From Candidatus Terasakiella magnetica (lineage in GTDB: Bacteria > Pseudomonadota > Alphaproteobacteria > Rhodospirillales > Terasakiellaceae): a DNA stretch of 64,000 bases. The position numbers and the translations under genes were made by a program. Positions 9,116 to 18,931 of the stretch are shown in pieces (position 1 is the first letter of the stretch; each line of letters opens with the position of its first letter). Location of the stretch: assembly GCF_900093605.1 (NCBI RefSeq), contig NZ_FLYE01000001.1, positions 310,001-374,000 of the forward strand, in the 5' to 3' direction. The notes below the pieces were generated by a model. That model had not been told where the DNA came from and did not search any database. It saw only the letters and a program-made list of their open reading frames with translations.

Positions 9116-9146
9116 AAAAAGCTGTCTTTTAAGACGGCTTTTTTGT
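9116..9146 (+). terminator. Intrinsic terminator of the tRNA-Val operon
   Basis: AAAAAGCTGTCTT pairs with AAGACGGCTTTTT (one T-G wobble) around TT and is followed by TTTTGTTTTT. Confidence 0.88.
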
Positions 9147-9389
9147 TTTTTGGATGATGAGTTCTTCATACCAAAGACTCGAAAATATTGAAAAAATCCA
9201 AAAGCCTCTATTTTCTCTATTTATGCACCCGCATAATCAAAAAAAATATTTACTAAAATATTCATATTAAACAGTAATAGACATTAGAGATACCTGTTAT
9301 ACACGCTGTATCAAAGCTTTTCATAGGCTTCATAAAATCAATACAAAAAAGATTGCGCATTGCAGCAAAAACCTACGTTTTCCATTTAC
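9147..9389. other. AT-rich intergenic stretch between tRNA-Val and tRNA-Asp
   Basis: About 240 bases with no supported gene. The only open frame of note is 38 codons from 9154, without a ribosome-binding site, and judged spurious. No repeat or conserved motif was recognised. The tRNA-Asp promoter follows. Confidence 0.6.
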
Positions 9390-9418
9390 TTGACAGTAGT
9401 TACGCGGTGATCTAAAAA
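9390..9418 (+). promoter_or_regulatory. Probable promoter of tRNA-Asp
   Basis: TTGACA (9390-9395), a perfect -35 box, is followed after 17 bases by TAAAAA (9413-9418), 17 bases before the tRNA. The transcript may continue into the structured region and nuoA. Confidence 0.5.
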
Positions 9419-9435
9419 CCAAAACCTACCTAAGT

Positions 9436-9512
9436 GGGGGTGTAGCTCAGTTGGTTAGAGCGTCGGCCTGTCACGCCGAAGGCCGCGAGTTCGAGTCTCG
9501 TCACTCTCGCCA
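9436..9512 (+). tRNA. tRNA-Asp (anticodon GTC)
   Basis: Acceptor GGGGGTG pairs with CACTCTC using two G-U wobbles, discriminator G, encoded CCA ending at 9512. The anticodon arm TCGGC-CTGTCAC-GCCGA gives GUC. D-arm and T-arm (GTTCGAG) are canonical and the length is 77 nt with CCA. Confidence 0.96.
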
Positions 9513-9516
9513 TTCT

Positions 9517-9663
9517 ATTGCCGGATGGCCCATAACGATATAAATGGGTTAACGGCGCAACGCAGGTGTAATTACAAAGCACCTAACGATCAAAGGGGAG
9601 ATCGCTTTTAAAAAGAAAATGTTGCGACGTTAAATCACCGGAATTCTCTTTAGAAATTTTTTT
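9517..9663 (+). ncRNA. Candidate structured RNA or nuo leader
   Basis: Nested helices can be drawn by hand. P1 pairs ATT(G)CCGG (9517-9524) with CCGGAAT (9638-9644). P2 is CCCAT/ATGGG (9529-9533 with 9544-9548). P3 starts at the next base and pairs 9549-9561 with 9621-9633, 12 of 13 bases. Inside P3 lie P4, AGGTG/CACCT (9564-9568 with 9580-9584), and P5, CGATC/GATCG (9587-9591 with 9600-9604), whose loop is AAAGGGGA. A small TTCT/AGAA stem and seven T follow (9657-9663), as in a weak terminator. It lies 4 bases after tRNA-Asp and about 100 bases before nuoA. I do not recognise a known riboswitch. It could be an attenuator or a small RNA. Confidence 0.4.
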
Positions 9664-9760
9664 GTTTTATGAAGAGCCTTCGTTCGGATTGCTCCATTAG
9701 CCTTTCATTTTTAGATAGGTCTATCGGGTTTAATTCGCAAGGCATTAAAGGAACGCTACA

Positions 9761-10126
9761 ATGGAAGCACTCCTGCAAGAATATCTACCGATCATTATTT
9801 TCCTTGGCATTGCTATCGCGATCGCCGGGATTATGATCGTTGCACCGTTTATCGTGTCGCCACAGCGCCCCGATACGGAAAAGAACTCCGCATTTGAATG
9901 CGGCTTTGCAGCCTTTGAAGATGCACGTACAAAATTTGATGTACGTTTCTACTTGGTTGCCATCCTTTTCATCATCTTCGACCTTGAAGTCGCTTTCTTG
10001 TTCCCGTGGGCTATCTCACTGGGCAATATTGGTGTGTTTGGTTTTTGGTCAATGATGGTGTTCCTTGGTGTTCTCACCATCGGTTTCGTTTATGAATGGA
10101 AGAAAGGAGCTCTGGAATGGGAGTAG
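9761..10126 (+). CDS. nuoA: NADH-quinone oxidoreductase subunit A
   Basis: NuoA is a small membrane subunit of proton-pumping complex I at the junction of its peripheral and membrane arms. The 121-aa protein has three hydrophobic segments (about 8-32, 64-84 and 90-112). The conserved loop with ECGF near residue 46 is present ([15 protein letters not shown]), followed by [19 protein letters not shown]. It opens a 14-gene operon. AAAGGA precedes the ATG by about 7 bases. The last codons overlap the nuoB start. Confidence 0.97.
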   Translation: MEALLQEYLPIIIFLGIAIAIAGIMIVAPFIVSPQRPDTEKNSAFECGFAAFEDARTKFDVRFYLVAILFIIFDLEVAFLFPWAISLGNIGVFGFWSMMVFLGVLTIGFVYEWKKGALEWE

Positions 10127-10665
10127 ATTCCAAGCCCGGCTCTCAAGCACTGATCCCTGCGGGGACGGAACAAGACGAACTATTAAAAGCTGTTACCGAC
10201 GAAATCCAAGATCGTGGTTTCGTCGTTGCGCAGTTAGATAAGGTTGTGAACTGGGCACGTACCGGTTCACTTTGGCCTTTGACCTTCGGTTTGGCTTGTT
10301 GTGCGGTAGAGATGATGCACGCCTATATGGCGCGTTACGACCTTGACCGTTTTGGCGTGGTTCCACGTCCATCACCGCGTCAATCAGATGTGATCATCGT
10401 TGCGGGTACTTTAACCAACAAGATGGCTCCTGCTTTTCGTCGTGTGTATGACCAAATGGCAGAACCCCGCTATGTGATCTCTATGGGGTCCTGTGCGAAC
10501 GGTGGTGGGTATTATCATTATTCATATTCCGTTGTACGTGGTTGTGACCGTGTCGTTCCCGTTGACATTTATGTCCCGGGTTGCCCTCCAACTGCAGAAG
10601 CGCTCCTGTACGGCATTCTTCAATTACAGAAGAAAATCCGCCGCACAGGTACGTTGTTCCGCTAA
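10117..10665 (+). CDS. nuoB: NADH-quinone oxidoreductase subunit B
   Basis: NuoB carries the N2 [4Fe-4S] cluster that passes electrons to quinone. The cluster ligands are in [20 protein letters not shown] and [11 protein letters not shown]. The 182-aa form starts at ATG 10117, which overlaps the nuoA stop by 10 bases and has AAAGGAG 8 bases upstream. A start at 10096 would add seven residues and lacks a site of this quality. Confidence 0.97.
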   Translation: MGVDSKPGSQALIPAGTEQDELLKAVTDEIQDRGFVVAQLDKVVNWARTGSLWPLTFGLACCAVEMMHAYMARYDLDRFGVVPRPSPRQSDVIIVAGTLTNKMAPAFRRVYDQMAEPRYVISMGSCANGGGYYHYSYSVVRGCDRVVPVDIYVPGCPPTAEALLYGILQLQKKIRRTGTLFR

Positions 10666-10683
10666 GGGAAGGGGTCTTTACAT

Positions 10684-11292
10684 ATGACTGAAGCTTTAAA
10701 CGAACTTTGTGATGTCCTTGCTGTAAAGCTTGCACAAGACGTGACTTCAACAGAAATTCTCAACGGGGAGCTGATTGTTCATGCTCGCCGTGATTCTGTT
10801 TGTAAGGTTCTGACATTCCTGCGCGATGATGCGAACTGCCTGTTCAAATTCATGATGGACCTTTGTGGTGTTGATTATCCAGAGCGTGAAGAACGTTTCG
10901 ACGTTGTTTACAATCTGTTGAGCACAAGCCACAACCTGCGTGTGCGCGTTAAAATCACCACTGACGAAGATACACCTGTGCCAAGTGTGACAGGGGTGTT
11001 TAGTGCAGCTGGCTGGTTTGAACGTGAAGCATGGGACCTCTATGGCATCTATTTCGATGGCCATCCTGACCTGCGTCGTATTATGACGGATTACGGTTTT
11101 GAGGGACACCCACTGCGCAAAGACTTCCCGCTAACGGGCTATGTTGAACTGCGTTATGATGATGAGCAAAAACGCGTTGTCTATGAACCAGTAAAACTTA
11201 CTCAGGACTTCCGTAACTTTGACTTCCTGTCCCCATGGGAAGGTCTGCAAGGCGTTCTGCCGGGCGATGAGAAAGCGGAGGGCAATGCCTAA
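10684..11292 (+). CDS. nuoC: NADH-quinone oxidoreductase subunit C
   Basis: NuoC is a cofactor-free subunit of the quinone-proximal module of complex I. The 30-kDa subunit signature is seen as [20 protein letters not shown] followed by [14 protein letters not shown]. The length of 202 aa matches stand-alone NuoC, not the fused NuoCD of enterobacteria. GAAGGGG precedes the ATG. The stop codon TAA shares one A with the nuoD start (TAATG), so translation is coupled. Confidence 0.97.
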   Translation: MTEALNELCDVLAVKLAQDVTSTEILNGELIVHARRDSVCKVLTFLRDDANCLFKFMMDLCGVDYPEREERFDVVYNLLSTSHNLRVRVKITTDEDTPVPSVTGVFSAAGWFEREAWDLYGIYFDGHPDLRRIMTDYGFEGHPLRKDFPLTGYVELRYDDEQKRVVYEPVKLTQDFRNFDFLSPWEGLQGVLPGDEKAEGNA

Positions 11293-12482
11293 TGTCTGAT
11301 AATCAAATTAAAACCTACAATCTTAACTTCGGTCCCCAGCACCCCGCAGCACACGGTGTGCTTCGTCTGGTTCTGGAGCTTGATGGTGAGATTGTAGATC
11401 GTGCTGACCCCCATATCGGTCTTTTACACCGTGGGACGGAAAAGCTGCTGGAAAACAAAATCTATAGCCAAGGTACGCCGTATTTTGACCGTTTAGATTA
11501 TGTTGCTCCACAAAATCAGGAACATGCCTTCTGTCTGGCTATTGAAAAGTTGACAGGGATGGAAGTTCCAAAACGTGGCCAGTATATCCGTGTTCTTTTC
11601 TCTGAACTTGGTCGTATTCAAAACCACTTGATGAACGTTTGTTCCTACGCCATGGATGTTGGTGCGATGACACCGTTCCTTTGGGGTTTTGAAGAGCGTG
11701 AAGTGCTTTATGAGTTCTGCGAACGTGCCTGTGGCGCACGTATGCACATGAACTACTATCGCCCGGGCGGTGTTGCACAAGACATCCCTGCGGGTTTAAC
11801 CGATGATGTTCGTGCATGGGCAGAGCGTTTTCCAAAAGTTGTTCAAGATATTGAAACACTTTTGACTGATAACCGCATCTTCCGTCAGCGCACAGTTGAT
11901 ATTGGTGAAATCAGCCTTGAAGACGCACAGGATTGGGGCTTCTCTGGTCCAAACTTGCGTGGTTCTGGTGTGCCTTGGGATTTGCGCAAAAGCCAACCTT
12001 ACGATTCATATGAAGAGTTTGATTTCGACATTCCGGTCGGTAAAGGCAAAAACGATTGTTTTGCCCGTTACTACCTGCGTGTTCTTGAAATGTATGAAAC
12101 GTGCAAAATCATCCTTCAAGCATGTGACAAGCTGGATGCCTGTGTGGGTGAGCCGGTTAAATGTACGGATAATAAGTTTTCACCACCTATGCGTGGTGAG
12201 ATGAAAACTTCCATGGAAGCGTTGATCCATCACTTCAAACTTTTCACAGAAGGTTTCAAGGTCCCTGCGGGCGAAACTTACTGTGCGGTTGAAGCGCCAA
12301 AAGGCGAGTTTGCGGTCTATCTGGTTTCAGATGGCTCAAACAAACCTTATCGCTGTCACATCCGCGCACCGGGCTTTGCTCACTTACAAGCCATGGACTT
12401 CCTGTCGAGAGGGCACATGCTGGCCGATATCACAGCAAACATCGGTTCCCTTGATATTGTTTTCGGTGAGATTGATCGATGA
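11292..12482 (+). CDS. nuoD: NADH-quinone oxidoreductase subunit D
   Basis: NuoD is the 49-kDa subunit that forms the quinone-binding pocket together with NuoB. The N terminus has [20 protein letters not shown] and [10 protein letters not shown], and the C terminus ends in [12 protein letters not shown], both typical of the family. It is 396 aa. It overlaps nuoC (TAATG) and nuoE (ATGA), which suggests matched translation of the module. Confidence 0.98.
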   Translation: MSDNQIKTYNLNFGPQHPAAHGVLRLVLELDGEIVDRADPHIGLLHRGTEKLLENKIYSQGTPYFDRLDYVAPQNQEHAFCLAIEKLTGMEVPKRGQYIRVLFSELGRIQNHLMNVCSYAMDVGAMTPFLWGFEEREVLYEFCERACGARMHMNYYRPGGVAQDIPAGLTDDVRAWAERFPKVVQDIETLLTDNRIFRQRTVDIGEISLEDAQDWGFSGPNLRGSGVPWDLRKSQPYDSYEEFDFDIPVGKGKNDCFARYYLRVLEMYETCKIILQACDKLDACVGEPVKCTDNKFSPPMRGEMKTSMEALIHHFKLFTEGFKVPAGETYCAVEAPKGEFAVYLVSDGSNKPYRCHIRAPGFAHLQAMDFLSRGHMLADITANIGSLDIVFGEIDR

Positions 12483-13072
12483 GTAATATGAATTTTCAAC
12501 AACCGGATAGCTTTGAGTTTTCACCAGAAAATCTGGAACTTGCCAAAAAACACATTGCCAAGTACCCAGAAGGTAAACAACAAAGCGCATGTATGCCGCT
12601 GCTGGATTTGGCGCAACGCCAATACGGCTGGTTGCCAACAATTGCCATGGATGTCGTTGCCGACATGCTTGGTATGGCACCTGTACGCGTTTATGAAGTG
12701 GCTACTTTTTACACCATGTTCAACAAAGAACCTGTGGGTAAACACCACGTACAGGTTTGCACCAACATTTCCTGCTGGCTGCGCGGTTCTGACGATATCG
12801 TCACAGCTGTTCAGCAAGCGGCTGAAATTAACACAGGTGAGACATCTGCTGATGGCTTGATCACCCTGTGGGAAGTGGAATGTCTGGGCGCTTGTTCGAA
12901 CGCACCGATGATGCAAATCAACGACGATTATTTTGAAGACCTGACAGGGGAAGACGCCACGCGGATCATCAACGATCTGCGCTCTGGTAAAGAACCTGCA
13001 ACAGGGCCACAAAACGGTCGCACCGGGGCTGCACCGCTTGGTGAATTGACCAGCTTGACGGGAGATGCTTAA
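12479..13072 (+). CDS. nuoE: NADH-quinone oxidoreductase subunit E
   Basis: NuoE is the 24-kDa subunit with the N1a [2Fe-2S] cluster of the NADH-dehydrogenase module. Cluster cysteines are in [11 protein letters not shown] and LGACSNAPM. The start of the domain shows the helical AQRQYGWLP and [10 protein letters not shown] segments. It is 197 aa, with a C-terminal extension rich in Gly/Ala after residue 175. Start and stop codons overlap both neighbours. Confidence 0.97.
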   Translation: MSNMNFQQPDSFEFSPENLELAKKHIAKYPEGKQQSACMPLLDLAQRQYGWLPTIAMDVVADMLGMAPVRVYEVATFYTMFNKEPVGKHHVQVCTNISCWLRGSDDIVTAVQQAAEINTGETSADGLITLWEVECLGACSNAPMMQINDDYFEDLTGEDATRIINDLRSGKEPATGPQNGRTGAAPLGELTSLTGDA

Positions 13073-14355
13073 TGCTTAGTGATAAGGATCGCATTTTCAC
13101 GAATATCTATGGTCTTAAGGATAAAAGCCTTAAGGGCGCGCAATCGCGTGGTTGCTGGGATGGCACCAAGGGTATTCTTGAAAAAGGTAAAGACTGGATC
13201 ATCGAAGAAATGAAGGCTTCCGGTCTTCGTGGTCGCGGTGGTGCGGGTTTCTCTACCGGTATCAAATGGAGCTTCATGCCTAAAGAAGTGGGCGATCGTC
13301 CACATTATTTGGTCATCAACGCTGATGAAGGCGAGCCCGGCACCTGTAAAGACCGTGAGATCATGCGCAATGATCCCCACACACTGATCGAAGGTGCGTT
13401 AATCGCCTCTTTCGCCATGCAGGCTCATGCTTGTTACATCTACATTCGCGGTGAATTTGTACGTGAAGCTGAAGCTTTACAAGCCGCCATTGATGAATGT
13501 TATGCAAACAAGATGATTGGTCAAAACAACGTCCATGGTTGGGACTTTGATTTTTACGTTCACCGCGGTGCGGGGGCGTATGTTTGTGGTGAAGAAACAG
13601 CTCTGATCGAAAGCCTTGAAGGTAAGAAAGGTCAGCCTCGTCTGAAGCCTCCTTTCCCGGCAGGCTCCGGTCTTTATGGTTGTCCAACGACTGTAAATAA
13701 TGTTGAATCAATTGCTGTTGCGCCAGAAATTCTGCGTCGCGGGGGTTCTTGGTTTGCGGGTATCGGTCGTGAAAACAACACAGGGACAAAATTATACGGG
13801 ATCTCAGGTCACGTTAATAACCCCTGTGTTGTTGAAGATGCCATGGGCATCACCATGAAAGAGCTTTTGGAAAAACACTGCGGTGGCGTGATCGGCGGTT
13901 GGGACAACCTGATGGCTGTGATCCCTGGTGGGTCTTCCGTTCCGGTGATGACCAAAGAGATGTGTGACAACGCGATCATGGATTTTGATGGTCTGCGTGA
14001 ACATGGTTCTGGTTTGGGAACGGCGGCTGTTATCGTGATGAAAAAAGATACGGATATTATTAAGGCGATCACACGTCTTTCTGATTTCTATCATCATGAA
14101 AGCTGTGGTCAATGTACACCGTGTCGCGAGGGGACTGGCTGGATGCAGCGTATGATGCATCGCATGGTCGTTGGTAACGCTACTGTGGAAGAGATTGATT
14201 TACTTGAAGCTGTCACACGACAGGTTGAAGGTAACACAATCTGTGCCCTTGGCGATGCCGCGGCGTGGCCGATCCAAGGTCTCATCAAACATTTCCGTCC
14301 GGAAATGGAAGCTCGTATCGCAGCATATAACGCTGCGAAGAACGCAGCAGCTTAG
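13072..14355 (+). CDS. nuoF: NADH-quinone oxidoreductase subunit F
   Basis: NuoF binds NADH and FMN and holds the N3 [4Fe-4S] cluster. The NADH loop is [13 protein letters not shown], the FMN region includes [13 protein letters not shown] and [14 protein letters not shown], and the cluster motif is [15 protein letters not shown] plus the cysteine in GNTICALGD. The length is 427 aa. It overlaps nuoE by one base and is followed 12 bases later by nuoG. Confidence 0.98.
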   Translation: MLSDKDRIFTNIYGLKDKSLKGAQSRGCWDGTKGILEKGKDWIIEEMKASGLRGRGGAGFSTGIKWSFMPKEVGDRPHYLVINADEGEPGTCKDREIMRNDPHTLIEGALIASFAMQAHACYIYIRGEFVREAEALQAAIDECYANKMIGQNNVHGWDFDFYVHRGAGAYVCGEETALIESLEGKKGQPRLKPPFPAGSGLYGCPTTVNNVESIAVAPEILRRGGSWFAGIGRENNTGTKLYGISGHVNNPCVVEDAMGITMKELLEKHCGGVIGGWDNLMAVIPGGSSVPVMTKEMCDNAIMDFDGLREHGSGLGTAAVIVMKKDTDIIKAITRLSDFYHHESCGQCTPCREGTGWMQRMMHRMVVGNATVEEIDLLEAVTRQVEGNTICALGDAAAWPIQGLIKHFRPEMEARIAAYNAAKNAAA

Positions 14356-14367
14356 GAGATAGATTGA

Positions 14368-16416
14368 ATGCCCAAGCTGACAATTGACGGTAGCGAAATC
14401 GAAGTCGAAAACGGTTTATCCGTGCTGCAAGCATGTGAACAAGCCGGGATCGAAGTTCCGCGTTTCTGCTACCACGAGCGTCTCTCCATCGCAGGTAACT
14501 GTCGTATGTGCCTTGTTGAAATGGAAAGAGCGCCGAAACTTATCGCCTCCTGTGCCATGCCTGTTGGTGAAGGAATGGTCATCCATACGGACAATGAAAA
14601 AGTCCGTACCGCGCGTGAAAATGTGATGGAGCTTCTGCTCATCAACCACCCGCTGGATTGTCCAATCTGTGACCAAGGTGGGGAATGTGACCTTCAAGAC
14701 CAAGCCATGGCTTATGGCGGGGACAAAGGTCGCTATGCTGAAGAAAAGCGTGCTGTAAAGGACAAGGACTTCGGTCCGATCATTCGTCCGTTCATGACAC
14801 GCTGTATTCATTGTACCCGTTGTGTACGTTTCACTGAAGAAGTTGCGGGTACTGCCGATATGTGCGGCACATACCGTGGTGATTTTACTGAAATTGGCAC
14901 TTATGTTGAAAAAGCCATTGAAACCGAGCTGGCAGGCAACCTTGTTGATCTTTGCCCGGTTGGCGCTTTGACTTCAAAGCCTTACAGCTACACAGCACGC
15001 CCATGGGAACTCAAAAAAACGGAAAGTGTGGACGTGTTTGACGCGGTTGGCACAAACATCCGTGTTGATACCCGTGGCAATGAAGTTCTTCGTGTTCTTC
15101 CTCGCCTAAATGAGGATGTAAACGAAGAATGGTTGGCTGATAAAGGTCGCTATGCCATTGATGGTTTGAAAGCACAACGTCTGGATCGCCCTTATGTACG
15201 CAAAGACGGCAAACTTCAGCCCGCAACATGGGATGAAGCTTTTGCAGTAATCGCTGAAAAACTTAACGGGCTGGATGGCTCTAAGTTTGCTGCTCTGGCA
15301 GGTGACATGGTGGATGCAGAAGCCATGTTTGCGCTGAAGTCTTTGGCTGACGCCCTTGGTTCTAAAAACATCGATTGTCGCCAAGATGGGGCGGCATTGG
15401 ATGCGTCCAAACGTGCATCTTACCTGTTCAACACGACAATCGCTGGTATTGATGAGGCTGATGCCTGCTTGATCATTGGTTCTAACCCACGTTGGGAAGC
15501 ACCGATTATCAATGCACGCCTTCGCAAACGTTACATCAATCACGGTTTTGTACCTGCTGTTGTGGGTGAGAACCTGAACCTGACATATAAAACAGAACAT
15601 CTTGGTGAAACGGCTGATGTACTTCAGTCTATCCTTGATGGCTCTAACGCTTATGCAGAAGTTCTCAAAAATGCTTCCAAGCCGATGTTGATCATTGGTC
15701 AAGGCGCTTTGGTTCGTGAAGACGGTGCTGCCATCATGGCCGCAGCCAAAGAAATTGCTGACAAATATGGTTTTGTTGTTGAAGGCTGGAACGGGTTTAA
15801 CGTTCTGCACACAGCAGCAGCCCGCGTTGGCGGCCTTGAAATGGGCTTTGTGCCTTCTGAAGATGGGATGGATACAGCAGCAATCGCCAATGGCGGTGCT
15901 GAAGTAATCTATCTTTTGGGTGCAGACGAAATTGATACATCAAAACTTTCCAACTCTTTTGTGATCTACCAAGGTCACAACGGTGATGCGGGTGCACAAT
16001 GTGCAGACGTGATCCTGCCGGGTGCGGCTTATACGGAAAAAGACGGTTCTTACGTCAATACCGAAGGTCGTATGCAATATGGCTATCAAGCTACATTTGC
16101 ACCGGGTGAAGCAAAAGAAGACTGGACAATCATCCGTGCACTTTCTGAAGTCATCGGCAAAACACTGCCATTTGACAACCTTATTCAGTTGCGTGCGAAA
16201 TTGGCAGAGGTCAGTGCGACATTTGCTAATCCGGAAGAAATTCAGGCTGCTGCTTGGGAAGACTTTGGTTCTAAAGGTGATATCGCGGCAACACCGCTTT
16301 GCTCACCGATCGCAAACTATTACATGACGGACCCGGTCAGCCGCGTTTCTAAAACGATGGCACAATGTACCGAGGCCCTGATTAACCCGCAACAAAGGAC
16401 TGGTACAAATGGCTGA
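14368..16416 (+). CDS. nuoG: NADH-quinone oxidoreductase subunit G
   Basis: NuoG is the large 75-kDa iron-sulfur subunit. The N-terminal ferredoxin-like domain shows [18 protein letters not shown] ([2Fe-2S] N1b). Next come [17 protein letters not shown] (N4/N5 region) and [11 protein letters not shown]. The rest is a molybdopterin-oxidoreductase-like fold that has lost its cofactor. The length is 682 aa. The extra N7 cluster motif of E. coli is not evident. TAGGAGA precedes the ATG. The end overlaps nuoH by 8 bases. Confidence 0.97.
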   Translation: MPKLTIDGSEIEVENGLSVLQACEQAGIEVPRFCYHERLSIAGNCRMCLVEMERAPKLIASCAMPVGEGMVIHTDNEKVRTARENVMELLLINHPLDCPICDQGGECDLQDQAMAYGGDKGRYAEEKRAVKDKDFGPIIRPFMTRCIHCTRCVRFTEEVAGTADMCGTYRGDFTEIGTYVEKAIETELAGNLVDLCPVGALTSKPYSYTARPWELKKTESVDVFDAVGTNIRVDTRGNEVLRVLPRLNEDVNEEWLADKGRYAIDGLKAQRLDRPYVRKDGKLQPATWDEAFAVIAEKLNGLDGSKFAALAGDMVDAEAMFALKSLADALGSKNIDCRQDGAALDASKRASYLFNTTIAGIDEADACLIIGSNPRWEAPIINARLRKRYINHGFVPAVVGENLNLTYKTEHLGETADVLQSILDGSNAYAEVLKNASKPMLIIGQGALVREDGAAIMAAAKEIADKYGFVVEGWNGFNVLHTAAARVGGLEMGFVPSEDGMDTAAIANGGAEVIYLLGADEIDTSKLSNSFVIYQGHNGDAGAQCADVILPGAAYTEKDGSYVNTEGRMQYGYQATFAPGEAKEDWTIIRALSEVIGKTLPFDNLIQLRAKLAEVSATFANPEEIQAAAWEDFGSKGDIAATPLCSPIANYYMTDPVSRVSKTMAQCTEALINPQQRTGTNG

Positions 16417-17422
16417 GCTCTGGGACGGTTATATTTGGCCGACGCTCTGGATTGTCATTAAGATCGTCGCCATTGTTGGGCCGGTTATGGGTGCTGTTGC
16501 ATACCTGACACTGGCTGAACGTAAAGTCATCGGCTCCATGCACATGCGTCGCGGCCCTAACGTTGTTGGGCTTTGGGGTTTACTGCAGCCTTTAGCTGAT
16601 GGTTTGAAACTTTTCCTCAAGGAAATCGTGATCCCGACAGGGGCAAGCCGTGGTGTATTTTTAATCGCACCTATGCTGACCCTCATCCTTGCCTTGATTG
16701 CTTGGGCGGTTATTCCGTTTGATAAAGACATGGTACTTTCTGACATTAATGTCGGTGTTTTGTACTTATTTGCAGTCTCTGGTCTGGGTGTTTACGGTAT
16801 TTTGATGGCCGGTTGGGCGTCAAACTCAAAGTATGCATTTCTTGGGTCGCTTCGTTCTGCTGCGCAGATGGTTTCTTATGAAGTTTCTATGGGCTTCATC
16901 ATCATCACGGTGCTGGTCTTTACAGGTTCACTTAACCTAAATGACATTGTTGAAGCGCAATCTGATGTCTGGTTCATGTTCACGCCTCTCTTCCCATTTG
17001 CAGTGATGTTCTTCATCTCTTGTGTGGCAGAGACAAACCGTCATCCGTTTGACCTTCCTGAAGCGGAAGCCGAGCTGGTTGGTGGTTACAACGTTGAATA
17101 TGGCGGCATGGCGTTTGCCCTGTTCTTCCTTGGTGAATATGCCAACATGATCATGATGGCTGCCTTTACAGCGATTTTGTTCATGGGTGGTTGGTTGCCT
17201 CCGTTTGACTTCTTGTCATTCATTCCGGGCCCAATCTGGTTGATCTTAAAGATTTGCTCTTTGCTCTTCATCTTCATTTGGTTGCGTGCGGCTTACCCAC
17301 GTTACCGTTATGACCAGTTGATGCGTCTGGGTTGGAAAGTCTTCCTGCCATTGTCGCTTGCTGGTGTGATCATCACTTCTGCGGTTGCCGTTTACGGTGG
17401 CTTTGCACCTGGCATTCAATAA
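16409..17422 (+). CDS. nuoH: NADH-quinone oxidoreductase subunit H
   Basis: NuoH is the membrane subunit that lines the quinone chamber and links it to the proton channels. Family signatures are [19 protein letters not shown] and [20 protein letters not shown]. It has about eight hydrophobic helices in 337 aa. It overlaps nuoG and is followed by AAGGAG before nuoI. Confidence 0.98.
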   Translation: MAELWDGYIWPTLWIVIKIVAIVGPVMGAVAYLTLAERKVIGSMHMRRGPNVVGLWGLLQPLADGLKLFLKEIVIPTGASRGVFLIAPMLTLILALIAWAVIPFDKDMVLSDINVGVLYLFAVSGLGVYGILMAGWASNSKYAFLGSLRSAAQMVSYEVSMGFIIITVLVFTGSLNLNDIVEAQSDVWFMFTPLFPFAVMFFISCVAETNRHPFDLPEAEAELVGGYNVEYGGMAFALFFLGEYANMIMMAAFTAILFMGGWLPPFDFLSFIPGPIWLILKICSLLFIFIWLRAAYPRYRYDQLMRLGWKVFLPLSLAGVIITSAVAVYGGFAPGIQ

Positions 17423-17435
17423 GGAGAACTGAATA

Positions 17436-17924
17436 ATGAGTTTAATGTCTCGTACAGCTCGCGCGTTCTTCTTAAAAGAACTGCTGCAAGGTTTGTGGAT
17501 TACGTTCCGTTATATGTTTAAACAGAAAGTAACCTTGAACTATCCGTTCGAAAAAGGCCCGCTGTCACCGCGTTTTCGTGGTGAACATGCGCTGCGTCGT
17601 TACCCGAACGGTGAAGAGCGTTGCATCGCCTGTAAATTGTGTGAAGCAATTTGTCCGGCACAAGCCATCACCATCGAAGTTGAACCGCGCAATGACGGCT
17701 CTCGTCGCACAACGCGTTACGACATCGACATGACAAAATGTATCTACTGTGGTTTCTGTCAGGAAGCCTGTCCAGTAGATGCCATTGTTGAAGGTCCGAA
17801 CTTCGAATTCGCCACTGAAACTCGTGAAGAACTTATGTATGACAAAGATAAGCTTCTTGCGAATGGTGAGCGTTGGGAAACCGAACTTGCTGCCCGCATC
17901 CGTCTCGATGCGCCGTATCGATAA
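17436..17924 (+). CDS. nuoI: NADH-quinone oxidoreductase subunit I
   Basis: NuoI carries the N6a and N6b [4Fe-4S] clusters. Two ferredoxin motifs are clear: [12 protein letters not shown] and [12 protein letters not shown]. The N-terminal amphipathic helix lies against the membrane. The length of 162 aa and the C-terminal [17 protein letters not shown] are typical of alphaproteobacterial and mitochondrial TYKY proteins. A 74-base gap separates it from nuoJ, the largest inside the operon. Confidence 0.98.
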   Translation: MSLMSRTARAFFLKELLQGLWITFRYMFKQKVTLNYPFEKGPLSPRFRGEHALRRYPNGEERCIACKLCEAICPAQAITIEVEPRNDGSRRTTRYDIDMTKCIYCGFCQEACPVDAIVEGPNFEFATETREELMYDKDKLLANGERWETELAARIRLDAPYR

Positions 17925-17945
17925 ATGGGGGTAGGGGAAAAAATT

Positions 17946-18002
17946 ATGACTATGTTTATCACATACCTGAATAGCCGGATGTCCGGCCAGGGGGTCGCAT
18001 GA
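17946..18002 (+). CDS. Possible 18-codon leader ORF coupled to nuoJ
   Basis: A short frame reads [18 protein letters not shown] and stops at a TGA that overlaps the nuoJ start (ATGA). It has a GTAGGGG ribosome-binding site about 8 bases upstream. An inverted repeat, GCCGG (17974-17978) with CCGGC (17983-17987), lies inside it and could hide the nuoJ start region until ribosomes pass. No homologue is known to me. It may be a real micropeptide, a coupling device or chance. Confidence 0.35.
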   Translation: MTMFITYLNSRMSGQGVA

Positions 18003-18613
18003 TAGTTCAAGCTCTCGCTTTCTATCTTTTTGCAGCCGTGACTGTGGGAAGTGCCGTGATGGTTATCACGGCGAAAAACCCGGTTCACTCGGTTCTGTTC
18101 CTTGTTCTTGCCTTATTCAACGTTGCAGGTCTTTTCGTTCTGCTTGGCGCTGAATTCCTCGCTATGTTGCTGGTTGTTGTCTACGCTGGTGCTGTAACGG
18201 TCTTGTTCCTCTTCGTTGTAATGATGCTTGACATCAACTTCGTAGAACTTCGTCAAGGCTTCTTACAGTATATGCCGCTTGGGGCTTCTATCGGCATCAT
18301 CGTTTTGGCCGAACTCGCTGTTGTTGCGGGGGGCTGGCATTTTGCGCCAGATGTTGCAAAAGTCGCAACCGCACCGACACCGCCTATTGAAACCATGACC
18401 AACACACATGCGTTGGGTGCGATTTTGTACACTGATTACATCTATCTGTTCCAAGCAGCGGGTCTTGTCCTGCTGGTCGGGATGATTGGTGCAATTGTAC
18501 TGACACATCGCAAACGTCCAGGTGTTCGCAAACAGGTTATTGCTGATCAGGTGAACTTGAAGGTCGAAGATGTGGCCGAGTTCAAAAAGGTCGAAATTGG
18601 AAAGGGTGTGTAA
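17999..18613 (+). CDS. nuoJ: NADH-quinone oxidoreductase subunit J
   Basis: NuoJ is a membrane subunit with five hydrophobic segments, near the quinone site. The start [25 protein letters not shown] and the following [28 protein letters not shown] are the conserved core. The length is 204 aa including a polar C-terminal tail. The start codon overlaps the stop of an 18-codon ORF, and the stop overlaps nuoK (TAATG). Confidence 0.97.
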   Translation: MIVQALAFYLFAAVTVGSAVMVITAKNPVHSVLFLVLALFNVAGLFVLLGAEFLAMLLVVVYAGAVTVLFLFVVMMLDINFVELRQGFLQYMPLGASIGIIVLAELAVVAGGWHFAPDVAKVATAPTPPIETMTNTHALGAILYTDYIYLFQAAGLVLLVGMIGAIVLTHRKRPGVRKQVIADQVNLKVEDVAEFKKVEIGKGV

Positions 18614-18924
18614 TGTTAGAAATTGGTCTTGCACATTATCTCAGCCTTGCCGCTATTCTTTTCACATTGGGTATCCTTGGTATCTTCCTTAACAAGAAGA
18701 ATATGATTGTTATACTTATGTCTGTGGAATTGATCTTGCTGGCTGTGAATATCAACTTGGTTTCCTTCTCCTCCTTCCTTGGAGATATGATGGGTCAAGT
18801 ATTCTCGATTTTCGTTCTCACCGTTGCTGCTGCTGAAGCAGCTATTGGTCTGGCGATCCTTGTGGTCTTCTTCCGTAACCGTGGTTCCATCGCGGTCGAA
18901 GATATTAACGCGATGAAAGGGTAG
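18613..18924 (+). CDS. nuoK: NADH-quinone oxidoreductase subunit K
   Basis: NuoK is a 103-aa, three-helix membrane subunit of the MrpC type that takes part in proton transfer. The buried glutamate lies in [18 protein letters not shown] and a second acidic residue in [13 protein letters not shown]. It is coupled to nuoJ by TAATG and followed after 7 bases by nuoL. Confidence 0.97.
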   Translation: MLEIGLAHYLSLAAILFTLGILGIFLNKKNMIVILMSVELILLAVNINLVSFSSFLGDMMGQVFSIFVLTVAAAEAAIGLAILVVFFRNRGSIAVEDINAMKG

Positions 18925-18931
18925 GTTAAGA

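Noticed and set aside
9154-9270. 38-codon open frame right after the tRNA-Val terminator
   Set aside because: No ribosome-binding site, biased AT-rich composition, no sign of a coding pattern; it starts in the terminator tail.
9436-9512. tRNA-Asp with two G-U pairs in the acceptor stem as a possible pseudogene
   Set aside because: G-U pairs in the acceptor are tolerated, all arms and the encoded CCA are intact, and a good promoter precedes it.
9587-9604. Mn riboswitch (yybP-ykoY) from the AAAGGGGA loop
   Set aside because: Only the loop resembles it; the second conserved loop and the usual downstream transporter are missing.
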